Positions 58,722 through 64,000 of a stretch of 64,000 bases of DNA are shown piece by piece. Below the pieces are notes generated by a model that had not been told where the DNA came from, searched no databases, and worked only from the letters and a program-made list of their open reading frames with translations. Origin of the DNA: Posidonia oceanica (taxonomy: Eukaryota; Streptophyta; Magnoliopsida; Alismatales; Posidoniaceae). Each line of letters opens with the position of its first letter. Position 1 is the stretch's first letter. Position numbers and translations under genes: made by a program. The stretch spans positions 49,548,001-49,612,000 of the forward strand of contig JAZBRS010000035.1 of NCBI GenBank assembly GCA_037176725.1, read 5' to 3'.

Positions 58722-60980
58722 TGTAGTAATCCGAAAATTCTGATCGTCCATGCACGATGCCAAAGCTCGCGTGCACCGATCAAAGAAGAAAAAGAAACGA
58801 TAAGACAAATCGGAGTCGCCACCAGGTCTATTAAGTTGGGAGACAGGGAAAATCGAGGGTAATGCATGAAAAGACATGCAAAACCGGATGCAAAGAGATG
58901 CGATGCAACACAATGTGATGCTATGCTATGACTCGTGCCTAGGATGAAGGAAAAGGTCGATGCGGGCCAAGAGAAAGGGCAAGGACTCTTGTTATGCACG
59001 GGGAAGGTGTTAGGCACCCCTGATACGTCCGAGAGTCGGTCTTTCTTAGGCAATCTCGCTCGCTAATGCAGGAAGATGCTTGCCTAATGCCTAAATGCAA
59101 TGAATGTCTGATTGCTATGCATGGGAAATAAACGTGCTATCTATGTGCTCAGCAGCGCTGCTAGTGTTCCGAACTGGGCAAACCCTAGTTCATGAGAACT
59201 CCTAGGCAGTAAGCATCATAGCCCGAATGCAAATGCAGGCGATAAAACAAAACTACGGGGAAAACCATGCAATGCAAACGACATGCAAGGAATAAACCAA
59301 AGCAGACGTAGAAAACGATGCGAGTGCGGAAAACGATGCGAAAGCACGGAAAGCGATGCAAGAGCGCGAAAAACAATGCAAGCGAGAGGTGCAAAACCAA
59401 AACAGGGGTCAGGTAGCATGCATGGGGGTAGCAGTATGCATAAGAAGCGATAAAACATGGGAAACGGCGAACGAAACCAAATCAGCATTTTAAAATCAGG
59501 TTCAGCCAAACTGCAAGCGTTGGCCGCTGGCATCTCCAATGTCCAACGTTGGACGCTGGCATTGCTGGCGTCCAACACCTGTTGGAGGCAGACAACATGC
59601 AGGTTTTGAAAAAAGATGCATTCTAGCTATATGGATGCGATGCAGATGCAGAGATGCGGCAAAATAGATTCATGACATGTAGGGCAAACATGACAACAAA
59701 TCAGAAGCAGATTCGAAGCAAGAGGCAAACAAAGACCAGCATTTAAAACAAACAGGGCGTTGGATGCCCAAGGGCATGGCGTCCAACGTTAGATGCCAGA
59801 GAGACAAGCGTCCAACACAGGCCAGGGGATAGCAAAGCAAACAAGCATACAGATGATAAATAAAATATGGAAACATGCATTTAGGCTACTGTAAACAGGC
59901 ATAAGCTAGACATGCAAGCAGAGGATAAGAAAAAAAACAAGAAGAAACAACATCTGCAACGTGTGCCAGGCATAAAGCTCAACCAGAGCGTTGGATGCGA
60001 GCTGAACCAGTGTCCAATGTTGGACGCTAGGAACAGCAGCGTACAACACACTGGGAGGCACAAATGCACAAAAACTTGCATAAAACTAGCATGTGAACTA
60101 AGAAAGCTGAGGGACAGTTGCCATGAAGGCTAAGCAAGCATATAAGCACAGAGAATCATGCAAACATATGGATCAGAGCATCATGCAAGCATTTAAGGCC
60201 AAAGCAAATGAACAGCAACGTTAGACGCTGGTGACAGCAACGTCCAACGTAGGACGCTGAAGCCACCAGCATCCAACACCTGCAGAATGCAAAACTCACC
60301 TGCGAAGGGGGAGCTCAGCTCTAAACCCCACTTAACATGCATGCAAGCTACTGATGACATGCCAGATCAAGAAATAACATCCAGACCAAGCATATAATCC
60401 ATGAGAAGCAAGAAGGAAAGAGCATGCATACGAATAAAGGATAAAAACCCAAGAAAAAGATAGCATGCCACTTAAGAGGAGATTAAGAAGTCTAAACATG
60501 GTTGCCATAAGGGCCAGGCATTACTAAGCATGCATGGATAAAGCATAAATTCCAAAAAGGAGCAAGATACAAGCATGGCAGTAGATATGAGCTAGTAGAC
60601 ATGTAGGACGCTGGATGAACCAGCGTCCAACGTTGGATGTGGCTCATCCCAGCGTCCAACGTAGGCAGACAGCAGAATGACTTAAGGCATGCAAAAATTG
60701 ATTCAAGACATGATCCAAACAAGGAAGTAGGCATGGCATAGCATCTGAAAACATGTAAAGAAGGCATGCAGCATGGACTCACAAAAGGAAAGCAACTGCA
60801 AAGCATGGCAAACTTTAAAGCAAAAGCAAAAGCAAACAAGGCATGGCAGGGTGTTGGACGCTGGCTACTGCCACGTCCAACGTTGGACGCACCAGCTTGG
60901 GTGTCCAATAAGGCAATGATCCTTCTGGCCAAGAACAGCGGCTAGATCGATCCAAAGCTTCAAATAAACTTGCTAGTAAG
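58722..60980 (-). repeat. Element 3 5' LTR (type B), interrupted at 60980
   Basis: Low end TGTAGTAATCC next to the PBS. Collinear with 39897-42097 of the 3' LTR and highly similar, for example around 41041-41220 versus 59901-60080. It has lost about 60 bp after GCACCGATC (58782), compared with the nested LTR. At 60980, inside TAGTAAG, a different LTR starts; the uninterrupted continuation is seen at 42091-42110. The GC-rich half of this LTR must lie beyond the window. Confidence 0.88.
60976..60980. other. Target-site copy GTAAG of the nested element
   Basis: The last five bases before the nested LTR. The undisturbed sequence of the sister LTR (42093-42097, then CAAGTGTG) shows that the insertion happened exactly after GTAAG. 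The second copy should lie beyond the window. Confidence 0.7.
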
Positions 60981-63900
60981 TGTAGTAATCTTGAATTCTG
61001 ATCGTCCATGCACATTACCAAAGCTTGTGTGCACCGATCAAAATAGGCTCACTATATGCGGCTGGATTCGAGGGAAGAACTCGACTTGGAAACGCTGGCA
61101 AAAGAAAAGAAAAGAAATGATAAGACAATTCAGAGTCGCCACCGGGTCTATTGAATTGGAAGACAAGGAAAACCAGGGGGTAAAGCATGAAAAGACATGC
61201 TGAACCGGATGCAAGGAGGGGCAAAGGGATGCGAGGCGAAGCTAAGCTATGTTATGCTACTATGCTATGCTATGACTCAGGCCTAGGATAAGGGAAAGGT
61301 CGATGCGAGCCAAGAGAAAGGGCAAGGACTCCTGTTACGCACGGGGAAGGTGTTAGGCACCCCCGGTACATCCAAGAGTCGGTCTTTCTTTGACAATCTT
61401 GCGCTTATGCAGGGAATTGCTAGCCTAATGCCCAAATGCCTTAAATGCTTACCTATTATGCAAGGGAAATAAACGTGCTATCTAAGTGCTCAGCCACACT
61501 GCTAGTGTTCTGAGCTGGGCAGACCCTGGTTCATGAGAACTCCTAAGCAGTATGCATCACGGCCCTATATGCAGATGCAAGCGATAAAACAAAATGGCGA
61601 GAAAACCAAGCAATGCGAGCGACATGCAAGCAATAAAGCAAAACCAGTACGGAAATTGGTGCGAAAATGCGAGGCACGGGAAACAATGCAAAGGATAGAG
61701 AGCAATGCGAAGGGGTGCAGAAAACCATGCAAAGGAGCGGGATAACAATGCAAAATGCAGAAAATGAGGCAAAGCATGGAAAACGAGGCAAAGCGGGGTG
61801 CGAAATCAAAACAAAGGGGTGGGTAACATGCATTGGGGTTGCAGCAAGCCAAAGAAGCGATAAAATGCGGGAAACGGCGAACGAAACAAAATTTGCGCTT
61901 TAAAACGGCTGTCAGCCATCTGCAAGCATTGGACGCTGGCAACACCAGTGTCCAACGTTGGATGCTGGGAGAGCCGGTGTCCAACACCTGCTGCAGACAG
62001 ACAGCATGCACATTTTGAAAATCTATGAATTCTAACTATATGGATGCAGTACAGATGCAAATATGTAACTAAATGGGCACTAGACATGCAAATCTAACCT
62101 AACAGAAGAGCAGAAGGGGAATCAGAACAAGGAGCATGCCAAAATTAAAGATCCAAGCATGCAGATTGTTGGACGCCTGTAGGCTGGGCGTGCAACGTTA
62201 GATGCCAGAGAGGCTGGCGTCCAACAAGAACAGAAGGCAGAGGGGAGAAAAGCTGCATACAAGTGATAGGGGAGAGTTGGGATCATGCATTTGGGCTTCT
62301 GGAGTTGAGCATGGAGCAAGCAAGCAAACAGGGGATGCATAAAATAAGCAATCAAACCTCACCTGTGCTGAGTGCCAGGCCAAAGGCACAACCACGGCGT
62401 TGTACGTGAGCTAGGCCGGCGTCCAACATTGGACTCCAACACCAGCAGCGTACAATGCTCTGGGAGGCACAACACACAAAAAGCATGCACAAATAGCAAA
62501 ATAATCCTCTGAAATTAAAGAGTAGTTGCCATTGAAGCTAAACATGCATAAGAACACAGGTGGCAAACAAATAAGCAAGATCAGAGAGGCATGCAGGCTT
62601 TAAACAAATGCATGAGAGGCCAGGACGTTGGACGCTAGAGCCAGCAGCATCCAACGTTGGACGTTGAAGGCTCTAGCGTCCAATGACCCAGACCTGCAGG
62701 CTCACCTATTCTAAAGGGGGAGCTCAACTCTACCCAACCTATATGCATGCAAGCATCTGAAAAGCATGTAAGAGACTAACAGGAGCATGCAAAGGAGGCA
62801 TGGCAAGCATTTAATACAAGGAGGCAAGATAAAAGAAGGCATGCATATAAGAACATGAGCTTCAAACTTAAAAAAGGAATACATGGCTTAAAGACATCCT
62901 AGCAAGCCTAAGCATGGTTGCCTTAGGGGCTAGGCATCTCTAACTAGGCATAGCTCACAAGATAATAACCAAAATATGCATGGAGTAGGCATGGCAGCAA
63001 AGCAAAGCAGACTGGGGTGTTGGACGCTAGGTGAACTAGCATCCAACGTTGGACATGGCTCACCCTAGCGTCCAACGAAGGCAGAAGGTAGACTGATGCT
63101 AAGCATGCAAAAAGCCTTCAAACAAGCATGGAATAAGTCGAAAAGCATGGCACAACATCAGGAAGCATTAAGGGAAGCATATGGCATATATTTGCAAAGA
63201 GGCATGCAAAGAAAAAGCACGGAAAGCATTCAAACAGAGGCAAAGCTAGGCAGGGTGTTGGACGCACCAGTTGGTGCGTTCAACACACTGAACTCTCTCT
63301 TGGACGTGATTCACGTCCAAAAGGAGTCAAACTAGTTGCAAACTTGCATAGAGACACTCTACTATGCATGCACGACTCTACGGGATAGAGAGCTAACCTT
63401 TGGGAGCTCTGGAACGGCGGGTCGACGAAGCTTGCTGGAGTTGCAGGTATGCTGACAGCAGCGACTTCAGCGTGCTTGCCTGAGCTGCTCGGGGCACCGG
63501 AGGAGGTTGCGAAGCGTCGAGGACGGAGAGGGGAGTGCCTTCTTGATCTCGGGAGTGGGAATTCTCTCGTTGGCTCTGTGTGGTGTCCGTGGCGAAGGCT
63601 GGAAGTTGCGGTTTTATGCAAAACGGCATGGGTTCGTGTGTTGACAGAGGGATTTGCTGGTGGTTTGCAGGTGGTTGCAAGCAATGTCAAAGGCCAATGG
63701 GTGTGTGCAAGGCTCGAGGGATGTCAGGGCTATGGTAGAGGCTTGTCAGACGGCCGGCGGAGCCACGGCAGTGGCTGACACGGGCGGTCGAAGGTGTGAG
63801 GGCGGTGAGAGTGGGATTTCCGGTTAAATGGGCATTGATGAGTATCTAAGGTAGTTACTCACCCTTGGAAGGTAGTGGATGAGCTGGAGGGAAGGGAATG

Positions 63901-64000
63901 ATAGGTAGTAAGTGCAGGGAGGCACGGGATTGGACGGCTGGTGAGCTGGAAGGGGTGGAATAGCCGCTGCTGACCTCGAGTCATTGGACGCCAGACCAGA
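60981..64000 (-). repeat. 3' LTR of a fifth element nested in element 3 (type B, runs off the window)
   Basis: Begins TGTAGTAATC. U5 block at 61320-61395, PBS-like GAGTCGCCA at 61133-61141, a minisatellite-like CGGGAAACAATGC region (61650-61800), many GTTGGACGC hairpins (61925-63300), and the GC-rich island from 63370. More than 3020 bp are visible and the start of the LTR is not reached. It is diverged from, but clearly homologous with, 58722-60980. Confidence 0.85.

Noticed and set aside
1..64000. tRNA, rRNA, other RNA genes or host genes
   Set aside because: I found no cloverleaf, no rRNA blocks and no exon-like conserved protein outside the retroelement frames; I could not run a search.

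Overview
This window is repeat-derived plant nuclear DNA. I see no host gene, RNA gene or CRISPR array in it. Everything I can assign belongs to nested and broken Ty3/gypsy LTR retrotransposons of the Tat (Ogre/Retand-like) lineage. Three things show the lineage: a second, acquired RNase H between the degenerate RT-linked RNase H and the integrase; a G-patch after the protease; and very long LTRs with a primer-binding site reading TGGCGACTYCGCTGGGGA. Such nests suggest a large-genome flowering plant; the species cannot be read from the sequence.

Layout. 1-17223: element 1 on the minus strand (pol 3' end, integrase, RNases H, RT, protease, gag, leader, PBS, then a 6-kb 5' LTR at 11240-17223); its 3' end lies outside the window. 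17224-24640: plus-strand debris, namely a truncated LTR, a 3' untranslated region with a tandem array, a complete LTR (20572-23536), and a leader with a gag fragment that lacks its PBS. 24655-34126: element 2 (minus): a 3' LTR, a 3' UTR array, a broken extra ORF (aORF) and the integrase, cut off where another element inserted. 34127-39896: the 3' LTR (5.3 kb) and a stub of that inserted element 4. 39897-60980: element 3 (minus), the most complete copy: 3' LTR, 147-bp array, aORF, full gag-pol with protease, RT, two RNases H and integrase, PBS, and a 5' LTR. 60981-64000: the 3' LTR of a fifth element that inserted into the 5' LTR of element 3.

All gag-pol copies are dead. Their in-frame stops are overwhelmingly TAG at positions where a sister copy has Gln (CAG) or Trp (TGG), the pattern expected from deamination of methylated CHG sites. 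The integrase catalytic triads survive.

The most interesting material is non-coding. (1) Three elements have three different 3' UTR arrays, yet all are built from tandem mini-hairpins whose stems change on both arms together. (2) A two-stem hairpin spans the polypurine tract and the LTR start in all four junctions present, with one compensatory base-pair change. (3) One LTR class carries a dispersed family of GGACGCTGG/CCAGCGTCC hairpins, also with compensatory variants. (4) Between integrase and the 3' LTR lies an extra ORF of about 425 codons resembling plant DUF7745/plant-mobile-domain proteins, preceded by a conserved possible splice acceptor.
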